64,000 bases of DNA, taken from positions 23,359 through 87,358 of the forward strand of contig DXFU01000040.1 in the NCBI GenBank assembly GCA_019114305.1, in the 5' to 3' direction. The notes under the pieces are model-generated. The model ran no database searches, had not been told where the DNA came from, and was given only the letters and a program-made list of their open reading frames with translations. The stretch is from Candidatus Hungatella pullicola (GTDB lineage: Bacteria > Bacillota > Clostridia > Lachnospirales > Lachnospiraceae). Made by a program: the position numbers and the translations under genes. The first letter of the stretch is position 1. Each line of letters opens with the position of its first letter. Of the stretch, positions 45,495-54,074 are shown piece after piece.

Positions 45495-47111
45495 ATGAAG
45501 ACAATTTATTACAATGGGACGGTCTATACAGGAAGTCTGCCGTTGGTTCAGGCATTTGCCGAGGAAAAAGGGAAATTTATGTTTGCCGGCAGCAATGAAG
45601 AGGCTTTCAGGCAGAAAGAAGAAGGGGATTGTCTCATAGATTTGAACGGCCGATTTGTATGCTGTGGATTCAATGACAGCCATATGCATATGCTGGGATT
45701 CGGCAATGCATTAAATACAGCTATGCTGGGGGCCCATACGGACAGCTTAAAAGAAGTTCTGGACTGTTTGCGGAACTTTAAAGAAAGCCGCTCTCTTCGG
45801 GAGAATGCATGGATTATGGGAAGAGGATGGAATCAGGATTATTTTACTGATGAAAAAAGAATGCCTGATCGGTATGATCTGGATCTGGTTTCCACAGAGA
45901 TTCCGGTCTGTGCGGTTAGAGCCTGCGGCCATTGTCTGGTGGTGAACAGCAAAGCTCTTGAGCTTTTAGGCGTTACATCTGAGACACCCCAGCCGGAGGG
46001 CGGTCAGATCGGTATGGAACATGGTGAACCAGATGGAAGATTTTTTGATAATGCCATGGATATGGTTTATGATTGCATACCGGCTCCGGATAAAGATGAT
46101 GTAAAGGCTATGCTTCTGGCCGCCTGCCGTGCTCTGAATGCATATGGAGTAACCAGCTGCCAGACCGATGACTACTGTGCCTTTCGGACTGTTCCCTGGA
46201 CCATGGTGAATGAGGCATACCAGGAGCTGGAACGGGAGGGGAAGCTGACGGTACGGGTTTATGAGCAGAGCAATTTTACTTCTCTGGATTCTCTAAAAGC
46301 TTTTGTGGAGGCAGGAAACAGGACAGGAAAGGGGAGCAGCTGGTTTAAAATTGGTCCGCTGAAGATGCTGGGAGACGGTGCACTGGGAGCCAGAACGGCT
46401 TACCTCAGCCGGCCCTATGCAGATGACCCGTCTACCTGCGGAATTCCGGTATTCAGCCAGGAAATTATGGACCAGATGATTGACTATGCCAATGGGGAAG
46501 GAATGCAGGTGGCAGTTCATGCCATTGGTGATGCCTGTTTGGATCGGGTATTGGATGCCTATGAGAAAGCGCTGACAGCCTGTCCCAGAGAGGATCATCG
46601 TCACGGCATTGTTCACTGCCAGATTACCAGACCGGATCAGCTGGAGCGGATTGCCCGCTTAAAGCTCCATGTTTATGCTCAGAGTATTTTCCTGGATTAT
46701 GATATCCATATGGTCAAAGAGCGAGTAGGAGAAGAGCTGGCTTCTACCAGCTACAGCTGGAAGACTCTTATGGAAAATGGAGTGACTGTGAGCAACGGCA
46801 CAGACTGTCCGGTGGAATTACCGGATCCAATGGCATGCATTCAGTGTGCGGTGACCAGGAAGACTTTGAAAGACCACATAGGGCCATACCTCCCCCAACA
46901 GAACTTTACGGTTCAGGAGGCTGTGGACAGTTATACCATTGCCGGTGCGAAGGCCAGCTTTGAGGAGAATAGGAAGGGACGGATCGCTCCCGGTATGGAA
47001 GCAGATTTTGTGATTTTAAGTCAGAATCCCTTTGAAACAGATCCGGAGAAAATTAAGGATATTTCAGTGGAAGCCACTTATGTAGGCGGCTGTCAGGTGT
47101 ACCAGGCCTGA
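45495..47111 (+). CDS. YtcJ-type amidohydrolase
   Basis: This 538-residue protein of the amidohydrolase-3/YtcJ group has a TIM-barrel metal site beginning DSHMHM (His63, His65), a further His block AVHAIGDACLDRVLDAY, HRHGIVHCQI, and the catalytic Asp in NGTDCPVELPDP. Cytosolic; no signal peptide. It is cotranscribed with the AGCS symporter under lysine riboswitch control, so it may split an imported N-acyl or peptide-like lysine compound. The substrate is unknown. GGAG precedes the ATG. A terminator follows. Confidence 0.85.
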   Translation: MKTIYYNGTVYTGSLPLVQAFAEEKGKFMFAGSNEEAFRQKEEGDCLIDLNGRFVCCGFNDSHMHMLGFGNALNTAMLGAHTDSLKEVLDCLRNFKESRSLRENAWIMGRGWNQDYFTDEKRMPDRYDLDLVSTEIPVCAVRACGHCLVVNSKALELLGVTSETPQPEGGQIGMEHGEPDGRFFDNAMDMVYDCIPAPDKDDVKAMLLAACRALNAYGVTSCQTDDYCAFRTVPWTMVNEAYQELEREGKLTVRVYEQSNFTSLDSLKAFVEAGNRTGKGSSWFKIGPLKMLGDGALGARTAYLSRPYADDPSTCGIPVFSQEIMDQMIDYANGEGMQVAVHAIGDACLDRVLDAYEKALTACPREDHRHGIVHCQITRPDQLERIARLKLHVYAQSIFLDYDIHMVKERVGEELASTSYSWKTLMENGVTVSNGTDCPVELPDPMACIQCAVTRKTLKDHIGPYLPQQNFTVQEAVDSYTIAGAKASFEENRKGRIAPGMEADFVILSQNPFETDPEKIKDISVEATYVGGCQVYQA

Positions 47112-47135
47112 TCCTTTCTATTGAGAATAAGAACT

Positions 47136-47174
47136 CAGGGAGCTACGCACAATGATGCGGGCTCCCTGTTTTTG
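47136..47174 (+). terminator. Terminator after the amidohydrolase
   Basis: CAGGGAGC and GCTCCCTG enclose a 17-base loop and are followed by TTTTTG. Confidence 0.8.
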
Positions 47175-47210
47175 AATTTGTTGTTTCAGTTTATGTATGG
47201 GATTAGCGTT

Positions 47211-48419
47211 TTACAGGTTGAAAACGTATTGATCCAACCGCTTAAACGCTTCTTTCACTCTGGAAAGGGGCAGGGCCAAGTTAATTCTTAGGTGACATGG
47301 ACCATGGAACATTCTTCCGTCTTGGCAGGCAACTCCCACTTCCCAGGCTGCTTTTTCCACATCTGCAATTGTTTTATTATGTTTCTCGCACCATTTTGTA
47401 CAATCTGCAAACAGCATGTAGGTTCCTTCCGGTTTGGATACTTCTACCCCATCAAAATGATTCTGGATATAGGTGCAGGCGTAATTAATATTTTCCGTTA
47501 TGACGGTACGCAGCTCATCTACCCATTCATAACCTTCCGGTCTATAAGCACCCAGCAAAGCGTGCATGGATAATACATTCATGCTGTTGTAATGGGAGAG
47601 AGAAGCTTCCTTGTCAATTCTCTCACGGATATGGGAATTATAAATAATATGATAGCTGCCAACCAGGCCTGCCAGATTAAAGGTTTTTGAAGGAGCGTAC
47701 AGCGCCACAGTCCTCATCTTTGCATCTTCTGATATGCTTTGTGTGGGAATGTGTTTATGGCCGATTGTAATAAGATCAGACCAGATTTCGTCTGATATAA
47801 CCATTACATTGTGCTTTTTGTACAGTTCCATTGCCTGCTGGAGTTCCCAGCGCTCCCAGACACGTCCGCAGGGATTGTGGGGAGAACAGAGGACAGCTGC
47901 ATGAATCTGATTTTCCACAATTTTCTTTTCCATATCCTCAAAGTCCATTCTCCACACTCCGGTTTCATCTTTTACAAGGGGAGAATGAACAATGTGATAA
48001 CCATTATTGTTTAAACTTCCGGTAAAACCAACGTAGGTGGGAGAGTGGAGCAAAACATTGTCTCCTTTGGAACAAAATACGTTCAGCGCGCTGATGACCC
48101 CGCCAAGGACGCCATTCTCATAACCGATACATTGGCTGGTAAGCCCTGTTACCCCGTTTCGCTTCTCCTGCCACTGAATAATAGCGTCGAAATATTCATC
48201 TCTCGGTGAAAAATATCCATAAGCAGGATGCTTTGCCCGTTCTATGATAGCTTCCGGAATGGTAGGTACTGTGGGGAAATTCATGTCCGCCACCCACATC
48301 GGTATAATATCAAACCCATCTTTGGGCAGCGCAGGCGCAGTTGGGGAACAGCCCAGTCCATCTACTGCAATCGCGTCCATTCCATGACGGTTCATAATTG
48401 ATTCAAAATCATATTTCAT
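47211..48419 (-). CDS. PatB/MalY-type aminotransferase-fold C-S lyase
   Basis: This 402-residue PLP enzyme of the MalY/PatB group typically acts as cystathionine beta-lyase. Its N-terminus reads MKYDFESIMNRHGMDAI, with IPMWVADMNFPT typical of PatB, ICSPHNPCGRVW-like LCSPHNPCGRVW and the PLP lysine in YAPSKTFNLAGL. It is a cytosolic enzyme that probably makes homocysteine or releases sulfide from cysteine conjugates. It is monocistronic on the minus strand, convergent with the amidohydrolase operon. Confidence 0.92.
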   Translation of the reverse strand: MKYDFESIMNRHGMDAIAVDGLGCSPTAPALPKDGFDIIPMWVADMNFPTVPTIPEAIIERAKHPAYGYFSPRDEYFDAIIQWQEKRNGVTGLTSQCIGYENGVLGGVISALNVFCSKGDNVLLHSPTYVGFTGSLNNNGYHIVHSPLVKDETGVWRMDFEDMEKKIVENQIHAAVLCSPHNPCGRVWERWELQQAMELYKKHNVMVISDEIWSDLITIGHKHIPTQSISEDAKMRTVALYAPSKTFNLAGLVGSYHIIYNSHIRERIDKEASLSHYNSMNVLSMHALLGAYRPEGYEWVDELRTVITENINYACTYIQNHFDGVEVSKPEGTYMLFADCTKWCEKHNKTIADVEKAAWEVGVACQDGRMFHGPCHLRINLALPLSRVKEAFKRLDQYVFNL

Positions 48420-48483
48420 ATCCTTATGTCATCCTTTCCTTGTATGATACCAAATCTTCTTTTGGACTATGCCCGCAAGCTAA

Positions 48484-48516
48484 AATAACCTTAGCACCGG
48501 TTATTGTTAATGTCAA
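48484..48516 (-). promoter_or_regulatory. PatB gene promoter with overlapping inverted repeat
   Basis: On the minus strand TTGACA (48516-48511) and TAAGGT (48493-48488) are 17 bases apart. An AATAACC-n8-GGTTATT palindrome (48484-48505) overlaps the spacer and -10, a likely repressor or MerR-type activator site. The rest of the 48420-48774 interval has no supported gene. Confidence 0.5.
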
Positions 48517-48774
48517 GAAATGTGGAGAATGAAAAATATGATTAAAGATAAAAAGGCATTGGTCAGATTCAGAGGATGGAGGTTCCTATTCTTTTTAAGG
48601 AAAAGATAAAAGATAAGTAACATTCTTTCCTCATGCTTATGGTATGATAGAATTATCCTAGTTATTTTGCTTGGGACGGTGATAATGGTTTTTCCTTTTT
48701 TAGTTGGGAGTAAGGGGGAGGAAATAATAGACGATCCCCAAAATGGTTGACTGTACCAATTGGAGGTGAAGGAA

Positions 48775-49188
48775 TTGGTCGAAGTATTATTTGGTGAAAG
48801 TGAGGCTGGTTCTATGAAGACAGCCAAGAATAGGAGTGGCGCTGGAAAAGCAGACGGCCCCACGGCCGTGTGGTTTGCGGGGAAGAAGAGACCTTTGGAA
48901 AGGGAACACATAAGCTGGAGCTGGATAGAGGGAACAGGGAAAGAAGTGATTTGTCTGGGATTTATGTTGGATATAGGCGATATTAAAGAGACCATTGACA
49001 GCAAATACAGAAAAAACTTGATATATTCCATGTACGCTTATGGACAGGAGGACGCAGGTACAGACAAAACCTGCAGGGAAATGGGAGAGCGCTGCTGCAG
49101 GGAGATGAACCGTCTGCGTGATTTCCTGAAAAAGGGAGAGGAAATGCAAGAATCATCCGTTTCATATAGCAAGGCAGAAGGGGGATAA
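48775..49188 (+). CDS. DUF1835-like small protein
   Basis: This 137-residue protein has a TTG start at 48775 with GGAGGTGAAG in front (an alternative TTG lies at 48760). The start VEVLFGESEAGSMKTAK and the later LGFMLDIGDIKETID resemble the N-terminal DUF1835 domain, which in other proteins is followed by DUF3658. Here it stops early with a charged tail. It is the first of a group of three closely spaced, poorly known genes with the lipoprotein and 49881 gene. The function is unknown. Confidence 0.5.
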   Translation: MVEVLFGESEAGSMKTAKNRSGAGKADGPTAVWFAGKKRPLEREHISWSWIEGTGKEVICLGFMLDIGDIKETIDSKYRKNLIYSMYAYGQEDAGTDKTCREMGERCCREMNRLRDFLKKGEEMQESSVSYSKAEGG

Positions 49189-49193
49189 AATTT

Positions 49194-49832
49194 ATGAAAA
49201 TCATATGGCTTGCGCTGCTTGCTGCAGCCTGCTTGATGGGCTGCAGCACAGAGAAGGCGGGAGAAGAGGAAACCATGATCAATGATGAAACCACGGTTCA
49301 GGCTGAGATTTTAACAGGACAAATAGATGAAACTGGGCCGCTTGACTTGGACGAGGTGTTTTCGAAAGAAAGCGGGCAGTCTGATCGAGGGGAAGAACCT
49401 GTTCTGCTCACAGAAGCTCCTCCTCTTATTCTTCAGGATGCTCTCTCCAGCACCTATGAAGAGTTTCAGGTACAAAGCGGAAATTATACATGGAATTATA
49501 AAAATCATAAGGGAGAAATGGTGGGAGTCACAGCCTGTGGTTCAGGTCCTCTTGACGCCGCGTTAAAAATTCCCGATTATAATAAACTGGATGCAGTTCC
49601 CTACATGCTTTCCATGACTTCCATGCCGGATAAAATTACACTTTTGGAGTATGATTTTAAGGACGCTGGCAGGGAAGAGGCGGAACCATTATCTGAGACA
49701 ACTTACGAGGATGCTTTTCTGGTTTCTCTGAAGCCTGAACGAATCTATAATATAACCGCTCAGTGGGCAGAAGAAAAATTGGAGGAAAATGGTTTTTACG
49801 GGACTGCAGAGTATGTGATTTCCACAAAGTAA
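49194..49832 (+). CDS. Lipoprotein of unknown function
   Basis: This 212-residue protein has a lipoprotein signal peptide with lipobox LMGC (Cys17) after a short hydrophobic run. The mature part is acidic, with a region around residues 90-200 (NYTWNYKNHKGEMVGVTACGSGPLD) that resembles small secreted proteins of Clostridia. It is 5 bases after the DUF1835-like gene. The family is not recognised. It should sit on the outer face of the membrane. Confidence 0.6.
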   Translation: MKIIWLALLAAACLMGCSTEKAGEEETMINDETTVQAEILTGQIDETGPLDLDEVFSKESGQSDRGEEPVLLTEAPPLILQDALSSTYEEFQVQSGNYTWNYKNHKGEMVGVTACGSGPLDAALKIPDYNKLDAVPYMLSMTSMPDKITLLEYDFKDAGREEAEPLSETTYEDAFLVSLKPERIYNITAQWAEEKLEENGFYGTAEYVISTK

Positions 49833-49880
49833 TCGGACAGGTTTAAGGGAAAAGAGTTCACAAGTTTTGTAAAGAAGGGG

Positions 49881-50309
49881 ATGGAGAGCAATTATCGGAG
49901 CCAACTGGAACGCCTTTTGACTCGGAGCATCTATGAGTTTTTTGAGAAGATTGCGGAAGCCGGCAATCTTTATCAAAGCTTTTCCCGTTCAAAGGTCAAG
50001 CTGATTCTCCGCTATCACAGTCAGGCGGTCATAGGGATTCTTCGGCAATGGACGGAAGAAGATACGAAGAATCTGGATCAGATTGTTCATGAAATTCTTT
50101 CAGTTAAATTGTGTGAGTTGGATGAGAAAATTGGATGGCTGCACAGCCGCGTCTATTTTAGCGAATCAGCGAAACACAGCCAGCTAAAGGGAGAAATTGA
50201 ACAGATTATCCGAAAGATGAAGGAAGAGGTACAGTTTTGTGGCAGTTACCATATGGTATTTCGCGTTTTGGTGAGAAGACAGGAGAGAATACTGTATCAA
50301 TTTGACTGA
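49881..50309 (+). CDS. Unrecognised 142-residue protein
   Basis: The frame follows AAGGGG with an ATG at 49881 and ends 40 bases before a strong terminator. The protein is helical and charged; the region LILRYHSQAVIGILRQWTEED has a look of the C-terminal effector domain of TetR regulators, but no helix-turn-helix precedes it. It may be a truncated TetR-like protein or an unrelated helical protein. The function is unknown. Confidence 0.45.
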   Translation: MESNYRSQLERLLTRSIYEFFEKIAEAGNLYQSFSRSKVKLILRYHSQAVIGILRQWTEEDTKNLDQIVHEILSVKLCELDEKIGWLHSRVYFSESAKHSQLKGEIEQIIRKMKEEVQFCGSYHMVFRVLVRRQERILYQFD

Positions 50310-50348
50310 TATAAGGACCAGCTAAGAATAGAAGAATGACCACTGCAA

Positions 50349-50385
50349 ATGGGCGGCTCCGAAGAAGGAACCGCCCATTTTTTCA
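50349..50385 (+). terminator. Terminator after the 49.9 kb gene
   Basis: ATGGGCGGCTCC pairs with GGAACCGCCCAT and is followed by TTTTTT on the plus strand. Confidence 0.8.
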
Positions 50386-50402
50386 GACAGAAGGCAATGA
50401 AA

Positions 50403-51674
50403 TCAACCCTGCTGTTTTTTGATTCGATTGACAATGAAATTGCTCAGAAGAAAACCGCCTACAGCAAAGCAGGTCATGATAAGAAAGACAATGCGGTACC
50501 CGGCAAGACCTTCATAGCGGTCCAGTATGCCGCCGTAAACAGCATACATGAACGCCCCAGGCAGATAGCCGATGAAGGACCCCATAGACATAGCGGAACC
50601 GGTGATTTCTCTGGGAACCTTAACCTCGTCCATGGGAGCGAAGAAAATAGCTCTCATACTGAATACGCAGGCGCTGATACACAGAGTAACGGTCATGCCA
50701 AGAAAAATGCCCATGGATTGGTGAGGCAGGAAGGAGAAAACCGCCAGAGCTGCCGCTACAATAACAAATACGATACGCAGGTATTTGGTTGCAGAGTGAA
50801 GTACTTTGTCGGTTAAGAACCCTCCTACAGGACCGCCTAACATTTTCAGTCCATACTGGTTGATGATGCCGTATACGCCCACCAGGGTGGCAGGAAGAGC
50901 GTAAGCTTCCTCCAGAAATGGAATAAAGTAGGTCAGTCCGCAGTAAACGCTGTATACAAAGAAAATATTAAAGGATACAAGCCAGATATTTACATTTTTG
51001 AGAGCCTGAATGACACCGTTCCAGGCTTTCCGGTTGGCACTGACTTTTTCAGCGCTTTCATCTGCTTTGGCAGGAGCTTCATCTGGATCCAGAAGGAAAT
51101 ACATGATAATTCCGATTACACCTGGAACCAGGGAGTAAAAGAGAATTGCCATACGAAGTCCAAAGGCATTGCTTCCGCAGGCGGAAAAAATTCCAAGAGC
51201 ACAGAAGGCTACGATTGTATCCATCAGTCCTCTTCCGGCTTCCATAATACCAAACATTCGTCCCTGCTCGTCTTCGTTGCCCAAAAGTCTTACTGTCTTT
51301 AACATAGTAGGCCAGTAGAGCATATCAGCACATACAGCCAGAAGACAGTAGATCAGAAGAAATACAGGGTAAGGCGGGAAAGTAGTAAGCCAAAGTCCGC
51401 ACAGACAGATGCTGATTAAGGACAGCGGAATCATAATTTTCTTGGATATTCGGTCAGTGAGATAAATAGATGCCAAAAAGCCAAAGGTGGAAATCAGTCC
51501 TGCAATACTGACTGCAGTTCCAATTTGGGTATGAGAAAGTCCCATAAATTCCTGCATGGGAACATAAAAGGCATCTTTCATAAAGCCCAGTTTATAAATG
51601 GTTCCAGCCCCCAGCATAAGAGCTCCAAAGGAGATCCATTTTTTGCCCAGACCTTTTTTCTTCTGTTCAGACAT
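50403..51674 (-). CDS. MFS transporter
   Basis: This 423-residue major facilitator protein has about 12 hydrophobic helices, with a long cytoplasmic loop near residues 195-225 (DPDEAPAKADESAEKV). The MFS loop motif reads YLTDRISKKIMIP. It resembles the NarK/GlpT-type branch broadly. The start at 51674 has GAGGTGA at proper distance. It is divergent from the DeoR-led operon, which may regulate it. The substrate may be a sugar phosphate or the catabolic substrate of that operon, which is inference. Confidence 0.85.
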   Translation of the reverse strand: MSEQKKKGLGKKWISFGALMLGAGTIYKLGFMKDAFYVPMQEFMGLSHTQIGTAVSIAGLISTFGFLASIYLTDRISKKIMIPLSLISICLCGLWLTTFPPYPVFLLIYCLLAVCADMLYWPTMLKTVRLLGNEDEQGRMFGIMEAGRGLMDTIVAFCALGIFSACGSNAFGLRMAILFYSLVPGVIGIIMYFLLDPDEAPAKADESAEKVSANRKAWNGVIQALKNVNIWLVSFNIFFVYSVYCGLTYFIPFLEEAYALPATLVGVYGIINQYGLKMLGGPVGGFLTDKVLHSATKYLRIVFVIVAAALAVFSFLPHQSMGIFLGMTVTLCISACVFSMRAIFFAPMDEVKVPREITGSAMSMGSFIGYLPGAFMYAVYGGILDRYEGLAGYRIVFLIMTCFAVGGFLLSNFIVNRIKKQQG

Positions 51675-51793
51675 AGTCAATCACCTCATAAAAAACATTT
51701 TCTTAATTTATTTTTCATAACTTTTGAAACGGATTTGACAGTATTTAGTATAGTTGCATTTGTGTGTAATGTCAAGGCAAAGTGTGGAATTAA

Positions 51794-51891
51794 TTGCAAA
51801 AATATGTATTTTATGTTTTGATATGTTGTAAAAGCGTGCAAATTAATGGGATAATATAGAAAAAGCATATTGCAAAATGTGTGTTTTTGTG
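51794..51891. promoter_or_regulatory. Candidate repressor half-sites between MFS and deoR genes
   Basis: Two 22-base segments starting TTGCAAAA and ending TTTT-n1-TG (51794-51815 and 51870-51891) lie either side of a promoter-like TTGTAA-18-GATAAT (51826-51855). They share 14 of 22 positions, which is suggestive of DeoR binding sites only. Confidence 0.25.
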
Positions 51892-51941
51892 TTATGCTCG
51901 CTGCAGAAAGCGGATTTGACATGCAAAAGGAGTTAGGTTAT

Positions 51942-52754
51942 ATGTTGTCAGAACAAAGATATAAAGAGATATTAAACTTACTGGAGAAGGAAGGAAGTGT
52001 AAAGACCAGCGCGCTGTGTACTCTTCTTGGAGCTTCCAGAGAAACCATACGAAGAGACCTGGAAAATATGGAGGCAAGGAACCTGCTGAAGCGGATTCAC
52101 GGCGGTGCTATGGGGCTGGATTTTACTCAGGAGGGGGGAGCATCCTATACATCTTTCGATAAACGCCAGAAGGAAAATCAGGATTCCAAAGAGGCTGTTG
52201 CCAGAGCTGCCGCAGGATATATTAAGGATGGGCAGGCCATTGCCCTGGACTCCGGAACCACAGCTCTGGCTCTGGCCAAGGTGATAAAAGAAAAGTTCCG
52301 ATCTCTTACAGTGGTAACCAATTCTCTTGCGGTGGCTAATGAACTGGCCGGTGCTGAGGGAATTACTCTGGTAATGACAGGCGGGATCTACCGGCCCGAT
52401 GAGGAAGCCTTTGTATCTGATATCGCAACCCTTATTTTTTCAAAAATTAATGTGGATACCTTTTTCTTAACCACCTGCGGTATTTCTGTGGAGCGGGGCA
52501 TTACCTATCCGAGAATGGATGAGATTATTGTACAGAATCGGATGATGGAAGCTGCAGAACAGACCATTGTCATTACAGACAGCTCTAAACTGGGGGTCAA
52601 TTCGCTGGTAAGAATGTGCGGTATTGAAGAAATCGCCATGATTATCACCGATGGAGGAATCACTCCATCTCAGAAATCGGCCTTTGAGGATGCAGGGGTT
52701 CAGATTGTGGTTTCCCGAGAAGGAGAGGAAGAAACTTATGGATTCCATCAATAA
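51942..52754 (+). CDS. DeoR family transcriptional regulator
   Basis: This 270-residue protein has an N-terminal DeoR helix-turn-helix (MLSEQRYKEILNLLEKEG, then VKTSALCTLLGASRETIRRDLE) and a C-terminal sugar-phosphate-sensor domain (ALDSGTTALALAKVI, LVMTGGIYRPDEEAFVS). The ATG at 51942 follows GGAG; upstream starts lack a site. It overlaps the phosphodiesterase gene by 17 bases and heads the operon deoR-phosphodiesterase-AGCS-dsdA-HAD. Such regulators normally sense a phosphorylated intermediate. Confidence 0.92.
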   Translation: MLSEQRYKEILNLLEKEGSVKTSALCTLLGASRETIRRDLENMEARNLLKRIHGGAMGLDFTQEGGASYTSFDKRQKENQDSKEAVARAAAGYIKDGQAIALDSGTTALALAKVIKEKFRSLTVVTNSLAVANELAGAEGITLVMTGGIYRPDEEAFVSDIATLIFSKINVDTFFLTTCGISVERGITYPRMDEIIVQNRMMEAAEQTIVITDSSKLGVNSLVRMCGIEEIAMIITDGGITPSQKSAFEDAGVQIVVSREGEEETYGFHQ

Positions 52755-54063
52755 TAAGATTCAGAGCCGCCCTAGTGTGCTTTTGGTATCAGTAGATGCC
52801 TTGAAGCCGGAATTTGTATTGGAACAGGAAAGGCTGGGAGTGAGCCTGCCTAATATTACAAAATATCTGGTGGACCAGGGGCTGACAGCGCCGGAAGGTA
52901 TGAAGAGCGTATTTCCTACTTTTACCTATCCCTGTCACGAGAGTATGATTACAGGAACCAATCCTGCCACCCATGGAACTGTAAACAACGGAATTTTTGA
53001 TCCTACCGGAGAACATCTGGGAGCATGGCACTGGTTTGCCACAACAAAAGTAAAAACTTTGTGGGAGGCAGCGAAAGAGGCAGGATACTGCAGCGCCAGC
53101 GTAGCTTTTCCAACTTCTGTAGGGGCAAAGGGAGATTATGTAGCTCCGGAATACTGGTGGGATGGATCGGAACTGGACAGCCAGTTTATTGATATGGTGG
53201 CATGTCCTCAGGGGCTTATTTCCCAGATGGAAAAAGATATAGGAAGATACGCCGGAGGATTGGATCTGTCCGATGAAGGCGATCATCAGAGAGGTCAGGC
53301 AGCACTCTGGCTGCTGAAAAACAAGCTGGAGCCCATGATCTGTGAGAAGCCGTTTTTTATATCTGCTTATTTCGCCAGCTTTGACGAGAGCGCTCATCAA
53401 TATGGAGTTTACAGTTCCCAGGCAGCCAGGAGCCTTGAGAAAATAGACCGGATGCTGGGAGAACTTTTTGAAGAGGCAAAGCGAATTACAGGAGACAACG
53501 TGTATCTGTGTGTGGTATCAGATCACGGCTCACTGGACAATACTCACAATATCTGCCCCAATGTTCGTTTAAAACAGGCGGGTCTTATTGACACAGATGA
53601 AAACGGAAAGGTTGTCAGCTGGAAGGCTTACAGCCAGAGAGCAGGCGGAACGGCGGAGATTCGTTTAAAAGATCCAAGGGATACACAGGCGGCCGATACA
53701 CTGTCAGTGGTGATGTCGCAGCTGGAGCAGGATAAGGACAGTGGGATTCTGGAGATTCTTACAGGAGAACAGGCAAGAAAACGGGGAGGTTTTCCAGAGG
53801 CAGCTTATGTACTGGTGTCCAAAAAGGGATATGAACTCAGAGATGACGTGACAGGTCCATACTGCAGGACAAAACTGACACAGAAGGCACAGCATGGGTA
53901 CAGCGAAGAATTTCCGGAGATGCGGGCCTCTTTCATGCTGGCTGGTCCTGGAATTGCCAAAGGTGAAATCCAGGGGGTAAGACTGATTGACGTGGCTCCG
54001 ACTTTAGCAGGTCTGATGGGAGCCGTTCTTGAAGAAGCAGAAGGCAAAAATCTGCTTGGATAA
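52738..54063 (+). CDS. Alkaline-phosphatase-superfamily phosphodiesterase/nucleotide pyrophosphatase
   Basis: This 441-residue metalloenzyme of the type I phosphodiesterase/nucleotide pyrophosphatase group has metal and nucleophile motifs LLVSVDALKP (Asp), FPTFTYPCHESMITG (Thr nucleophile), SFDESAHQYG (Asp, His) and VVSDHGSLDNTH (Asp, His). No signal peptide is seen, so it is cytosolic. It is cotranscribed with a D-serine dehydratase, which suggests it cleaves a phosphodiester or phosphonate-type substrate that yields a serine moiety; this is speculative. Confidence 0.85.
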   Translation: MDSINNKIQSRPSVLLVSVDALKPEFVLEQERLGVSLPNITKYLVDQGLTAPEGMKSVFPTFTYPCHESMITGTNPATHGTVNNGIFDPTGEHLGAWHWFATTKVKTLWEAAKEAGYCSASVAFPTSVGAKGDYVAPEYWWDGSELDSQFIDMVACPQGLISQMEKDIGRYAGGLDLSDEGDHQRGQAALWLLKNKLEPMICEKPFFISAYFASFDESAHQYGVYSSQAARSLEKIDRMLGELFEEAKRITGDNVYLCVVSDHGSLDNTHNICPNVRLKQAGLIDTDENGKVVSWKAYSQRAGGTAEIRLKDPRDTQAADTLSVVMSQLEQDKDSGILEILTGEQARKRGGFPEAAYVLVSKKGYELRDDVTGPYCRTKLTQKAQHGYSEEFPEMRASFMLAGPGIAKGEIQGVRLIDVAPTLAGLMGAVLEEAEGKNLLG

Positions 54064-54074
54064 GGAGCTTAGAT

